DNA of 64,000 nt from Prauserella salsuginis (GTDB taxonomy: Bacteria > Actinomycetota > Actinomycetes > Mycobacteriales > Pseudonocardiaceae): positions 372,001 to 436,000 of the forward strand of contig NZ_JANBBF010000008.1 of NCBI RefSeq assembly GCF_024648885.1, written 5' to 3'. A program made the position numbers and the translations under genes. The notes under the pieces were generated by a model, which did no database searches, was not told the origin of the DNA, and saw nothing but the letters and a program-made list of their open reading frames with translations. Position 1 is the first letter of the stretch. Every line of letters starts with the position of its first letter. Shown here one piece after another: positions 1 to 7,564 of this stretch.

Positions 1-299
1 TAGCCGGCGATCCCGCCGCGCTGGCGCAGCCCGTCGAACTCCGCCGCGCGCCCGGTGACGATCTTGTGCACGTACGACTGGTGGCCGACGTCGAACAGCA
101 GCGGATCGCGCGGCGAGTCGAACACCCGGTGGAGCGCGAGCGTCAGCTCCACGACGCCGAGATTGGGTCCCAGGTGCCCGCCGGTGCGGCGAACGTTGTC
201 GACGAGGAACGTCCTGATCTCCTCCGCCAGGGCGCCGACCTGCTCGTGGTCCATCGCCTTGAGATCCGCCGGCCCGTGTACGGACTCCAGCAACGTCAC
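1..299 (-). CDS. dxs: 1-deoxy-D-xylulose-5-phosphate synthase, N-terminal part (runs off the window)
   Basis: The visible 99 residues are the N-terminus of DXS, the thiamine-diphosphate enzyme that condenses pyruvate with glyceraldehyde 3-phosphate as the first step of the MEP isoprenoid pathway. The signatures [20 protein letters not shown] and [11 protein letters not shown], with the cofactor-region His of the GHQ motif, are typical of the family. I chose the GTG at 299 because a GAGGTGG Shine-Dalgarno sits just upstream; an internal ATG at residue 16 is less likely because it would remove the conserved start of the domain. The C-terminal two thirds lie outside the window. It is followed, on the upstream side, by a regulator that belongs to a different (gluconate) module. 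Confidence 0.93.
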   Translation of the reverse strand, partial: MTLLESVHGPADLKAMDHEQVGALAEEIRTFLVDNVRRTGGHLGPNLGVVELTLALHRVFDSPRDPLLFDVGHQSYVHKIVTGRAAEFDGLRQRGGIAG

Positions 300-339
300 T
301 CTCCACCTCATTCGCCGTCGGTTCACGGTGCCTGACCGC

Positions 340-1062
340 TCAGTCTAAAGAGGGATTCCCGGTGCCGAGCGGCGCCATGGCGTCGCGCACCTCGCCGAGC
401 AGATCCCGCATCGCCTCCTCGGCCCGGCGGTACTGCCCTGCCGACACCGCCGCGGCGACGTTCTCGTGGGCGTCGAGCGCCTCGGGGACCGGCTGCCGGG
501 GCATCAACCCCAGCTGGGTCCTGCCCCGCAGCACGACGGCGACGACGTCGGCCAGCGCGGCGAACATCTCGTTGCCGCTCGCCTCGAGCAGCAACGTGTG
601 GAAGGCGATGTCGGTCTGCATGAAGTCCTCCAACAGGCCGCGTTCGCCGAGCCCGCGCAGTCGCGCGCCGAGTTCGACGATGCGCGTGCGCTGCTCCGCC
701 GAGGCGTTCCAGGCGGCCGCGCCCGCGGCGAGGGGCTCCACCGCGATGCGGAGTTCGGTGAGCGAGCGCAGCTGCGCGTCTCGTCCGCTGCCGGCGAGCC
801 GCCACCAGATCACCCTGGGGTCGAAGACGTTCCACGACGTGGCGTCCTGCACGGTGATGCCGACCCGGCGGCGCGAGGTGACCAGCCCCATGGACTCGAG
901 GATGCGCATCGTCTCGCGGGCGACCGTGCGGGAGACGCCGAAGCGCTCCTGGATGTGCTCGAGGGTGAGCGTGTCCCCCGACTCCAGATCGCCGTCGGTG
1001 ATCTCGCGCCCGATGGCCTCCAGCACCGCGCCGTGTCTGCTCTCGAACCCCACCCTGCTCAC
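340..1062 (-). CDS. GntR-family (FadR/FCD subfamily) transcriptional regulator, probably of gluconate genes
   Basis: A 240-residue regulator. Residues 10-75 form a GntR winged helix ([21 protein letters not shown]) and residues 95-225 form an all-helical FCD ligand-binding domain, where acidic and His residues ([30 protein letters not shown]) match the metal/carboxylate ligands of this subfamily. It is divergent from gntK and gntP with about 200 bp between starts, so repression of that pair with gluconate or 6-phosphogluconate as inducer is the likely role; that assignment rests on context. The start lies next to the conserved N-terminus, giving the usual family length. Confidence 0.85.
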   Translation of the reverse strand: MSRVGFESRHGAVLEAIGREITDGDLESGDTLTLEHIQERFGVSRTVARETMRILESMGLVTSRRRVGITVQDATSWNVFDPRVIWWRLAGSGRDAQLRSLTELRIAVEPLAAGAAAWNASAEQRTRIVELGARLRGLGERGLLEDFMQTDIAFHTLLLEASGNEMFAALADVVAVVLRGRTQLGLMPRQPVPEALDAHENVAAAVSAGQYRRAEEAMRDLLGEVRDAMAPLGTGNPSLD

Positions 1063-1164
1063 GACCGTCCAGGCTAGTCGTGGTGGGCCGACCGTGGGGG
1101 CGACCCGCCCGCGACCGGGGCCGTCGTCACACGCCGGAGGCCGTCACCACCCCGTCCCCGCAAT

Positions 1165-1200
1165 GGTGTTACCTTTCGAGTTCAAACGTAGTACCTTTCC
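1165..1200. promoter_or_regulatory. Candidate operator region for the GntR regulator
   Basis: Upstream of gntK, the 9-bp palindrome GGTGTTACC lies at 1165-1173. The string GTTACCTTTC (1168-1177) is followed about two helical turns later by the similar GTACCTTTCC (1191-1200). Repeats of this kind between a GntR gene and its target fit operator half-sites, but no binding motif was computed. Confidence 0.35.
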
Positions 1201-1259
1201 ATGCAACCTGGTGCACATCCCGATGCATCACCGCCGCACACGTTCACCGAGGAGCGCCC

Positions 1260-1811
1260 ATGCCAGCCACCTGTCTCGTGGTGATGGGAGTGTCCGGCGC
1301 AGGCAAGAGCACGATCGCCGCTCACCTCGCCGACGAACTCGGCTGGCCGATGGCCGAAGCCGACGAGTTCCATCCCGAGGCCAACATCGCGAAGATGTCG
1401 GCGGGAACCCCCCTCACCGACGCGGACCGCATCCCGTGGCTCGAAGCCCTGCGAGCGTGGATCGACGAGCGCGGTGCGGACGGTGAAAGCGTCGTCGTGA
1501 CGTGCTCGGCGCTCAAACGGACCTACCGCGACGTGCTCCGGCGAGCCGGCGTACGGGTGCGGTTCGTCCACCTGAGCGGCTCGGTGGACACCGTCGGCGG
1601 GAGGCTTTCCGGCCGGTCCGGCCACTTCATGCCACCCGCACTGCTGGAGTCCCAGTTCGCCGATCTGGAACCCCTCGACGCCGACGAGGACGGCGTGGCA
1701 CTCGACGTGAGCGACGCCCCCGATTCGATCACCGCCACCGCCCTCGACCGTCTCGGGCTCCGGTCCGGCGGCCGCGGCGACGCCCCGGCCGACACGAACG
1801 CACCAGGCTGA
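1260..1811 (+). CDS. gntK: Gluconokinase
   Basis: A 183-residue P-loop kinase that phosphorylates D-gluconate to 6-phosphogluconate, feeding the pentose phosphate pathway. The Walker A motif GVSGAGKST is at residues 10-18, followed by the family motifs ADEFHPEANIAKM (substrate-binding region), PLTDADRIPWL and CSALKRTYRDVLR, and the lid region GRSGHFMPPALLESQF. The length is normal for the small GntK family. The ATG at 1260 is preceded by GGAG at a good distance; upstream in-frame ATG codons would add about 60 residues that do not resemble kinase sequence. gntP starts 35 bp downstream, so the two genes probably form one transcript under the divergent GntR regulator. Confidence 0.95.
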   Translation: MPATCLVVMGVSGAGKSTIAAHLADELGWPMAEADEFHPEANIAKMSAGTPLTDADRIPWLEALRAWIDERGADGESVVVTCSALKRTYRDVLRRAGVRVRFVHLSGSVDTVGGRLSGRSGHFMPPALLESQFADLEPLDADEDGVALDVSDAPDSITATALDRLGLRSGGRGDAPADTNAPG

Positions 1812-1846
1812 ACAACAACGACAACGAGGTCGGAAACGGAGCCGGT

Positions 1847-3235
1847 ATGAACACCGACGAGTGGACCCAGACCCTCGGAGCAGGGCCGCTACTGGGCATC
1901 GCCGGGGCCGCCGTGGCGGTCCTGCTGATACTGATCATCGGGCTGCGCGTGCACGCCTTCCTCGCGCTGGTCGTGGTCAGCATCGCCACTGCCTTCGCGG
2001 CGGGCATCCCCGCGGGCTCGGTCATGGACACGCTCACCGACGGCTTCGGGTCCACGCTCGCCAGCGTGGCCCTGCTCGTCGGCCTCGGCGCGATGCTGGG
2101 CAGACTCCTCGAGATCAGCGGCGGCGCACAGTCGCTGACCGACGCGATGATCCGCCGCTTCGGGGAGAAACGCGCCCCGCTCGCCCTCGGCGTCGCCTCC
2201 CTCATCTTCGGCTTCCCGATCTTCTTCGACGCGGGACTCGTCGTGATGTTGCCGATCGTGTTCTCCGTGGCACGACGGCTGGGCGGCGGCGTGCTGCGCT
2301 ACGGCCTGCCCGTGGCGGGCGCCTTCTCCGTCATGCACATCTACGTGCCGCCGCACCCCGGCCCGGTTGCCGCGAGCGGCCTGCTGGGCGCCGATGTCGG
2401 CCTGGTCCTGCTGTTCGGCCTGATCATCGCCGTGCCGACCTGGTACATCACCAGCTACCTGTACGGCGTGATGGTCGGCAAGCGGATCGCGCTGCCCGTC
2501 CCGGAGATCCTCCGCGGCGGAGCGGACACCACCGAGCAGGACCAGAACCCGCCCCCGGCGTCGACGGTCATCGGCCTGCTGCTCATCCCCCTCGTGATGA
2601 TCTTCGCCAATACCGGGCTCGACACCGCGGGCGAGGCGGGCTGGATCGACGGCGACGCGAGCTGGGTCCAGGTGGCGATGGTGGTCGGCTCCACGCCGGT
2701 CGCTCTGCTGGTGACCGTGTTCGTCGCCAGCTACGTGCTCGGCACCCGCCGTGACCGCAGCCGCAGCGTCATCGAGCGACTGCTGGACTCCTCGCTCGGC
2801 CCGGTGTGCGCCATCATCCTCATCACCGGCGCAGGTGGCATGTTCGGCGCCGTCCTGCAGGCCAGCGGCATCGGCGAGGCGCTCGCCGACGCACTCGACG
2901 GCGTCGGCATGCCCGTGTTCATCGCCGCCTACGTGATCGCCGCGGTCCTGCGCATCGCACAGGGTTCGGCGACCGTCGCGCTCACCACCGCGGCGGGCCT
3001 GGTGCAGCCGCTGGTGATGACCGGCTCGTTCTCGAGCGTCGAGGTCGTGGCGATCGTGTTGGCACTCGCCGCCGGTTCGGTGACGGCGAGCCACGTCAAC
3101 GACTCGGGATTCTGGCTGGTCGGCCGATTCTTCGAAATGGACACCAAGACGACGCTGAAGACGTGGACCGTCATGGAGACCACGATCGGCCTCGTCGGAT
3201 TCGGTCTCGCCGGCGTCCTGTTCCTCCTCGGATAG
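1847..3235 (+). CDS. gntP: GntP-family gluconate:H+ symporter
   Basis: A 462-residue polytopic membrane protein of the gluconate permease (GntP) family, importing gluconate with protons. It shows about a dozen hydrophobic helices and the family hallmarks GLGAMLGRLLEISGGAQ, FGFPIFFDAGLVVMLPI, HPGPVAASG, GAGGMFGAVLQASGIG, RIAQGSATVALTTAAG and SHVNDSGFWLV near the C-terminus. The ATG at 1847 has a GGAG upstream; a longer frame that overlaps gntK is non-homologous. It follows gntK closely, so uptake and phosphorylation are coupled. A 12-bp-stem hairpin closes the transcript shortly after the stop. Confidence 0.95.
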   Translation: MNTDEWTQTLGAGPLLGIAGAAVAVLLILIIGLRVHAFLALVVVSIATAFAAGIPAGSVMDTLTDGFGSTLASVALLVGLGAMLGRLLEISGGAQSLTDAMIRRFGEKRAPLALGVASLIFGFPIFFDAGLVVMLPIVFSVARRLGGGVLRYGLPVAGAFSVMHIYVPPHPGPVAASGLLGADVGLVLLFGLIIAVPTWYITSYLYGVMVGKRIALPVPEILRGGADTTEQDQNPPPASTVIGLLLIPLVMIFANTGLDTAGEAGWIDGDASWVQVAMVVGSTPVALLVTVFVASYVLGTRRDRSRSVIERLLDSSLGPVCAIILITGAGGMFGAVLQASGIGEALADALDGVGMPVFIAAYVIAAVLRIAQGSATVALTTAAGLVQPLVMTGSFSSVEVVAIVLALAAGSVTASHVNDSGFWLVGRFFEMDTKTTLKTWTVMETTIGLVGFGLAGVLFLLG

Positions 3236-3255
3236 CCCCGAGGAAGGCTGCGCAG

Positions 3256-3293
3256 TTCCCGGTACGGTGCGATCTGTCGCGCCGTACCGGGAA
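3256..3293 (+). terminator. Hairpin terminator after gntP
   Basis: A perfect 12-bp inverted repeat (TTCCCGGTACGG and its complement) encloses a 14-nt loop 20 bp after the gntP stop. There is no T-tract, as is common in actinobacteria. Confidence 0.65.
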
Positions 3294-3694
3294 TGTCCTG
3301 CTGCGGCCGGTCGACCGTGTCGTGTCCGTCTCTGCCGATCCCCGAGTACGGCGAACTCGCGACAGCCGGTGGGCGCCGTCGCCGCTTCGACCTCCCCACC
3401 TGAGCCGAGATCCGATCGGCTCAGCCACAGCCTCGAACAGCCGTCCTCCCCGGGACTGCTGTGGCGGCGAGCGGGATCGTCGTGGCGTGGCGTTCGGCTG
3501 CTCATGGTCGAGTCCCGTGGCCGAGTGGAGCCTCGGGCCGTTGCTCGTGCGGTGCGCACGTGATCGCGCTGTACACCACCGCGCCTGAGCCGGATGCTCA
3601 GCCGTGACGAGTCCCGTCCGTCCACGGGCGAGCACCCTGTTCAGGGGTGATCACCCCCGCACGCCGTTTCGAGAAACCTGAAGGAAGGTCGACC
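3294..3694. other. Intergenic region between gntP and the 2-hydroxyacid dehydrogenase gene
   Basis: No gene is supported here. It holds a 9-bp-stem hairpin at 3400-3424 (CTGAGCCGA arm), a smaller inverted repeat at 3585-3601 and a perfect 14-bp palindrome GGGGTGATCACCCC at 3644-3657. The short frames seen on either strand have no recognisable motif and no ribosome site. Confidence 0.5.
3644..3657. promoter_or_regulatory. Palindrome upstream of the hydroxyacid dehydrogenase gene, candidate operator
   Basis: GGGGTGATCACCCC is a perfect 14-bp palindrome centred about 45 bp before the start codon at 3695. The position suits repressor binding at the promoter; the cognate regulator is not evident in the window. 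Confidence 0.4.
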
Positions 3695-4909
3695 ATGGCG
3701 CGCCGCCAACTGCCCCGATGGTCCGAGCTCCGGCCACTGCTGCGAGTGAAAACGCCCACGCTCGACCCGGTCCAGCGACGGCTCGCACAGGCCCACACCA
3801 TCGACGATCTGCGCACCGTCGCGCGACGCAGAACCCCGCGCGCCGTCTTCGACTACACCGACGGCGCCGCCGAGCAGGAAACCAGCTTGCGACGGGCGCA
3901 TCAGAGCTTCAGCCGGATCGAGTTCCACCCGAACGTCCTGCGTGACGTGTCCGCAGTGGACACGTCACGCAGCATGTTGGGCAGCCGCAGCGCGCTTCCG
4001 TTCGCCTTCGCCCCAACGGGCTTCACCCGAATGATGCAGCACGAGGGCGAACGCGCCGTCGTCCGCGTTGCCGACCGCGCGGGCATCCCGTTCGGGCTGT
4101 CCACCATGGGGACGACCTCGATCGAGGACGTCGCCTCGGCCGCCCCTCGCGCCCGCAAATGGTTCCAGCTGTATGTCTGGAAGGACCGCGCAGCCGGCGA
4201 AGAGCTCGTCCGCCGCGCCCAGGAAAGCGGCTACGAGGCACTCGTGCTCACCGTCGATACACCGGTGGCCGGTGCTCGCATGCGCGACGTCCGCAACGGC
4301 CTGACCATCCCGCCGTCGCTGACGTTGCGCACGGTCCTCGACGGTGCGACACACCCCACCTGGTGGTTCAACCTCCTCACCACCGAGCCCCTCCAGTTCG
4401 CCTCGCTGAGCAGTTGGGAAGGCACGGTCGCCGACCTGATCAACAAGATGTTCGACCCGACCATCACGGTCGAGGATCTGGAGTGGCTGCGCGGGCTGTG
4501 GAAGGGGCCGTTGATCGTCAAAGGGATTCAGAACGCAGCCGACGCGCGCATGGTCGTGGATCACGGCGCGGACGCCGTGATCCTGTCCAACCACGGCGGG
4601 CGGCAGCTCGACCGCGCGCCCACCATGCTGGAACTGCTCCCTTCGGTGCTGGACCGGGTGGGTGACGACGCCGAAATCTACCTCGACACCGGAATCCGCA
4701 GCGGCGCCGACATCGTGGCCGCACTGGCGCGCGGCGCACGCGGATGCCTGGTCGGTCGCGCCTTCCTGTACGGCCTCATGGCCGGCGGGGAACGCGGGGT
4801 AGCGCGCACCGTCGAGATCCTCAGCTCCGAGATCACGCGCACGCTGCAACTGCTCGGCGTGACCTCCGTCGACGACCTGACCGAGGAGCACGCCACGCTG
4901 CGGAACTGA
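3695..4909 (+). CDS. lldD: FMN-dependent alpha-hydroxyacid (L-lactate) dehydrogenase
   Basis: A 404-residue member of the FMN-dependent 2-hydroxyacid oxidase/dehydrogenase family, which oxidises L-lactate or a related 2-hydroxyacid. Visible motifs are VFDYTDGAAEQETSLRRA near residue 50, the FMN-site segments FAPTGFTRMMQHEGE and GLSTMGTTSIEDVA, FQLYVWKDR, LTVDTPVAGARMRD, the Lys in LIVKGIQ and the catalytic His in SNHGGRQLDRAP near residue 300, then DTGIRSGADIVAALARGA and GRAFLYGLMAGGE. I chose the ATG at 3695 because AAGGAAGG lies six bases upstream; a GTG 48 bp earlier has no such site. The substrate is uncertain: lactate is the default, but related actinobacterial enzymes act on other hydroxyacids. 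Confidence 0.85.
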   Translation: MARRQLPRWSELRPLLRVKTPTLDPVQRRLAQAHTIDDLRTVARRRTPRAVFDYTDGAAEQETSLRRAHQSFSRIEFHPNVLRDVSAVDTSRSMLGSRSALPFAFAPTGFTRMMQHEGERAVVRVADRAGIPFGLSTMGTTSIEDVASAAPRARKWFQLYVWKDRAAGEELVRRAQESGYEALVLTVDTPVAGARMRDVRNGLTIPPSLTLRTVLDGATHPTWWFNLLTTEPLQFASLSSWEGTVADLINKMFDPTITVEDLEWLRGLWKGPLIVKGIQNAADARMVVDHGADAVILSNHGGRQLDRAPTMLELLPSVLDRVGDDAEIYLDTGIRSGADIVAALARGARGCLVGRAFLYGLMAGGERGVARTVEILSSEITRTLQLLGVTSVDDLTEEHATLRN

Positions 4910-4917
4910 CCGATCAG

Positions 4918-4956
4918 GAGGTGCCGGCACTCGCTCGCCGCGACTGCCGGCACCTC
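4918..4956 (+). terminator. Hairpin terminator after lldD
   Basis: A perfect 12-bp stem (GAGGTGCCGGCA and its complement) with a 15-nt loop begins nine bases after the lldD stop, between convergent genes. Confidence 0.7.
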
Positions 4957-5013
4957 GTACCGCGGATGCCGGTTCGCGGACCGGGTCGGCCGCAGGTACC
5001 GAAGTGGCGTGCC

Positions 5014-5037
5014 GCTCGCCGCCCGAGGGCGGCGAGC
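5014..5037 (-). terminator. Hairpin terminator for the convergent trypsin-like gene
   Basis: A 10-bp GC stem (GCTCGCCGCC arm) with a CGAG tetraloop lies 25 bp beyond the stop of the minus-strand gene at 5062. Confidence 0.6.
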
Positions 5038-5061
5038 ACGCACGTTCGCCCGGTCAGACCT

Positions 5062-6081
5062 TCATTCGCATCGGTTGTCGGTGCGCGTGTCACCCTCGCC
5101 ACCGACGCAGATGATCGAGCCGGAGTCGCCGGCATGCCCGAAACCCGGTACGGCGAAGCAGTCGACGAACTCCGCCGTGATTCCCCCGAACCCCACCATC
5201 ACGACCACCTCGTCGTCCTCGATTACCGACGAGGTGTACTCGGTGGTCCGGCCCACCTTCTCCACGACCATGTCCTCCTCCGGCTCGGCCGCGGCGGCGT
5301 CGCCGGCCACGAGCGTGACGTCGAGCTCCTCGAGGACAGTGGTCATGCGGCAGCCAATGATCCGGCCCGAACAGTCGCCCGCGAAGAGCAGGCCGACCGC
5401 CGGGTGCTCCGGCGAAACCGGAGGCATCTGCTCGTCCATCACCTCGCCGGATATGAGGGCGTCGTCGGTCGGAGCCGCGATCGCGCAGTCGACGCGGTTG
5501 CCGTCCTCGACAACATCCACCCAGCGCGTTAGCGTCGCAACCCGGTCAGCGGGGTCAACCCCTCCGTCCGCCGGGCCCGGCTGCACCACAGGATCACCCA
5601 CCTCGGCGTCGTTCATGTTCGCCAGCACATGATTGTTCGACAACACCTGCCGCGAACCGTCGGTGTTGTCACGCACCAGGCATCCCACGGTGCCGGCGGA
5701 GATGTCGACATGACCGATGCTCGCTCCGGTGCGCACCGGACGAACCCGTTCGGTGTGCTCGAGGACGTCGGGCCCCGACTCGTCGGCCCCGACGTCCGGG
5801 GAACCCAGCGCGTAGAAGGGGCCCGCCTCGACGACGTCGACCGGCACGTCGATGCCGTCGACCGGGACGCTCGCCGGGAGCAACCGGTCCCTGGCCACGA
5901 GCTCGGGCGGATCTTTGCGGGATACGTACACGACGACGACCGACTCATCCATGCGCTGTCCACCCCGTCGACGACGCCCGAGCGCGAACCCGTTGACGTT
6001 GGAGTCGGAACCGTGCGACTGCTTGAGAAGATCGCGTGCGGACCGCCGCCGTGCGCGTTCGGCCGAGTTGTCGGACGACAT
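5062..6081 (-). CDS. NAL1-type trypsin-like serine protease domain protein, cytosolic
   Basis: A 339-residue protein with a chymotrypsin-fold catalytic domain. The probable triad is His in LSNNHVLAN, Asp in RVDCAIAAP and Ser in GHAGDSGSIICV near the C-terminus. The N-terminal 80-residue segment carries a pattern of VVVYVSRKDP, LVARDRLLPASVPVDGIDVPVDVVEAG that also occurs in plant NAL1 and bacterial relatives with this fold. No signal peptide or membrane helix is present and the first 45 residues are basic, so it is likely cytoplasmic. The substrate is unknown. It is flanked by unrelated genes and has its own terminator; two GTGTAAC repeats sit upstream. Whether it is a housekeeping or stress/defence protease cannot be told from this context. 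Confidence 0.75.
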   Translation of the reverse strand: MSSDNSAERARRRSARDLLKQSHGSDSNVNGFALGRRRRGGQRMDESVVVVYVSRKDPPELVARDRLLPASVPVDGIDVPVDVVEAGPFYALGSPDVGADESGPDVLEHTERVRPVRTGASIGHVDISAGTVGCLVRDNTDGSRQVLSNNHVLANMNDAEVGDPVVQPGPADGGVDPADRVATLTRWVDVVEDGNRVDCAIAAPTDDALISGEVMDEQMPPVSPEHPAVGLLFAGDCSGRIIGCRMTTVLEELDVTLVAGDAAAAEPEEDMVVEKVGRTTEYTSSVIEDDEVVVMVGFGGITAEFVDCFAVPGFGHAGDSGSIICVGGEGDTRTDNRCE

Positions 6082-6101
6082 GACAGCCCCCTATGCGCAT
6101 C

Positions 6102-6128
6102 GTGTAACGCAACATCACGGAGTGTAAC
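6102..6128 (-). promoter_or_regulatory. Paired GTGTAAC repeats upstream of the trypsin-like gene
   Basis: The heptamer GTGTAAC occurs at 6102-6108 and 6122-6128, exactly 20 bp (two helical turns) apart, 21-47 bp before the start codon at 6081. This is a good geometry for a direct-repeat operator or activator site. Confidence 0.4.
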
Positions 6129-6328
6129 CCCGTCCCCTCGGCCCGTCCAGAGCCTGCGGTGGCCCCTCACCCGGTTCCGGGCCGCGGTGAATAGGCAATC
6201 CCGGCCGTACGTACGCGAGCCGAGCCCGCTGCGGATCGAACCGCTACGTGCGGGCTCGTACCGGACCTTCGGTAGGTCGATCGTCGTCGAACATCGGCCC
6301 TACGGGGTGTTGTGCCTCGGGAGCCGCC

Positions 6329-7564
6329 TCACTCGGCTCGGGCCGCGCCGCCGCTGCCGCCGCCGGCGCCCGACTCCCGGCATTCGAGCAGCGCGACGCA
6401 TTCGACATGATGGGTCATGGGGAACGCGTCGAACGCACGCAGTGCGGTCATGCGGTAACCGTGGCCCTGCAGTGTCGCGACATCGCGGGCCAGTGCCGCC
6501 GGGTCGCAGGCGACGTACACCACACGGGCCGGCGATGCGCCCGCGATCGCGTCGACGACACCGCGCCCCGCACCCTTCCGCGGCGGGTCGAGCACCACGA
6601 CATCGGCCGCCGCCTCCACTGTGGACACGATCCGTTCGACCGTGCCGCAGTGCCACTCCACCTGGGGCAGATCGGACAGATTGGACTGTCCGTCGCGGAC
6701 GGCCCGCCTGCCGGACTCGATCGCCAGCACCGATCCGTCCCTGCCGACCTGTTCCGCCAGTACGGAGGCGAACAGGCCCGCACCCGCGTAGAGATCCCAG
6801 ACCCGGCCGCCCGCAGGCGCCGCAGCCCACTCGGCCACCACCGCGGCCAGCGTCGACGCCGCGGCCGGGTGCACCTGCCAGAAGCCGTGGGCCGCCACCC
6901 GCCAGGTGCGGTCCGCGGCGTGTTCGACGGCGATCCCGCCCGAGACCTGTTTCGGCCTGCCGCCGCGGCGGATCTCCGCCAGGTGCACGGTGCCCCGCGC
7001 GTCCTCGGCCACCTCGAACTCGGTGCCGGGGCGGGCCCGGCGTGCCAGGCCCGCCCCGGCCGCCCCCTCGAGGGTGATGGGGCAGTCCTCCAGCGCGATC
7101 ACGTCGTGACTCCGGTGCGCCCGCAGCCCGGGCCTGCCGTCCGGCCCGGTCACGAACCGCACCCGGCTGCGCCAGCGCAGCGGCTCGTCGGTCAGCGCCT
7201 CCACCTCGACCGGCCACGTGACGCCCGCCAGTCGTTCCAACTGCTCGGCGACCACCCGCGCCTTCAGTGCGCGCTGTGCCACCGGGGCGGCGTGCTGCCA
7301 GTCGCACCCACCGCACAGACCGGGACCCGCGACCGGGCACGGCGGTGTGACCCGGTCGGACGAGGCCTCGAGCACGGCGATCGCGTCGCCGCGGCAGAAC
7401 GATCCACCGCGGTCCTCCGTCACACGCACCCGCACCCGCTCCCCCGGCAGGGCGTGGCGGACGAACACGACCCGGCCCTCGACGCGGGACACACAGTGGC
7501 CACCGTGGGCGACGTCGCCCACGGTGACGTCGAACTCCCGGCCGCTCCAGTCGCCGTCGCTCAT
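6329..7564 (-). CDS. Class I SAM-dependent RNA uracil-C5 methyltransferase (RlmD/TrmA type)
   Basis: A 411-residue RNA m5U methyltransferase. A TRAM domain occupies residues 8-65 (VGDVAHGGHCVSRVEGRVVF, HALPGERVRVRV), then Cys-rich CPVAGPGLCGGCDWQH with an additional Cys in LEDCP that together resemble the iron-sulfur ligands of RlmD. The SAM site DLYAGAGLFA, the DPPRKGAG motif and YVACDPAALARDV, with the nucleophilic Cys, follow. The ATG at 7564 overlaps the stop of the upstream transporter gene as ATGA, which decides the start and implies translational coupling. It corresponds to M. tuberculosis Rv2689c by gene order. The RNA target (rRNA or tRNA) is not proven. Confidence 0.9.
   Translation of the reverse strand: MSDGDWSGREFDVTVGDVAHGGHCVSRVEGRVVFVRHALPGERVRVRVTEDRGGSFCRGDAIAVLEASSDRVTPPCPVAGPGLCGGCDWQHAAPVAQRALKARVVAEQLERLAGVTWPVEVEALTDEPLRWRSRVRFVTGPDGRPGLRAHRSHDVIALEDCPITLEGAAGAGLARRARPGTEFEVAEDARGTVHLAEIRRGGRPKQVSGGIAVEHAADRTWRVAAHGFWQVHPAAASTLAAVVAEWAAAPAGGRVWDLYAGAGLFASVLAEQVGRDGSVLAIESGRRAVRDGQSNLSDLPQVEWHCGTVERIVSTVEAAADVVVLDPPRKGAGRGVVDAIAGASPARVVYVACDPAALARDVATLQGHGYRMTALRAFDAFPMTHHVECVALLECRESGAGGGSGGAARAE

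Noticed and set aside
1889-3625. A 578-residue minus-strand open frame opposite gntP
   Set aside because: It is a GC-driven shadow: Arg/Asp/His-rich composition, no motifs, and the opposite strand encodes a complete GntP permease.
5062-6081. Secreted trypsin-like protease
   Set aside because: There is no signal peptide or membrane anchor; the N-terminus is a basic, soluble segment followed by a NAL1-like domain.
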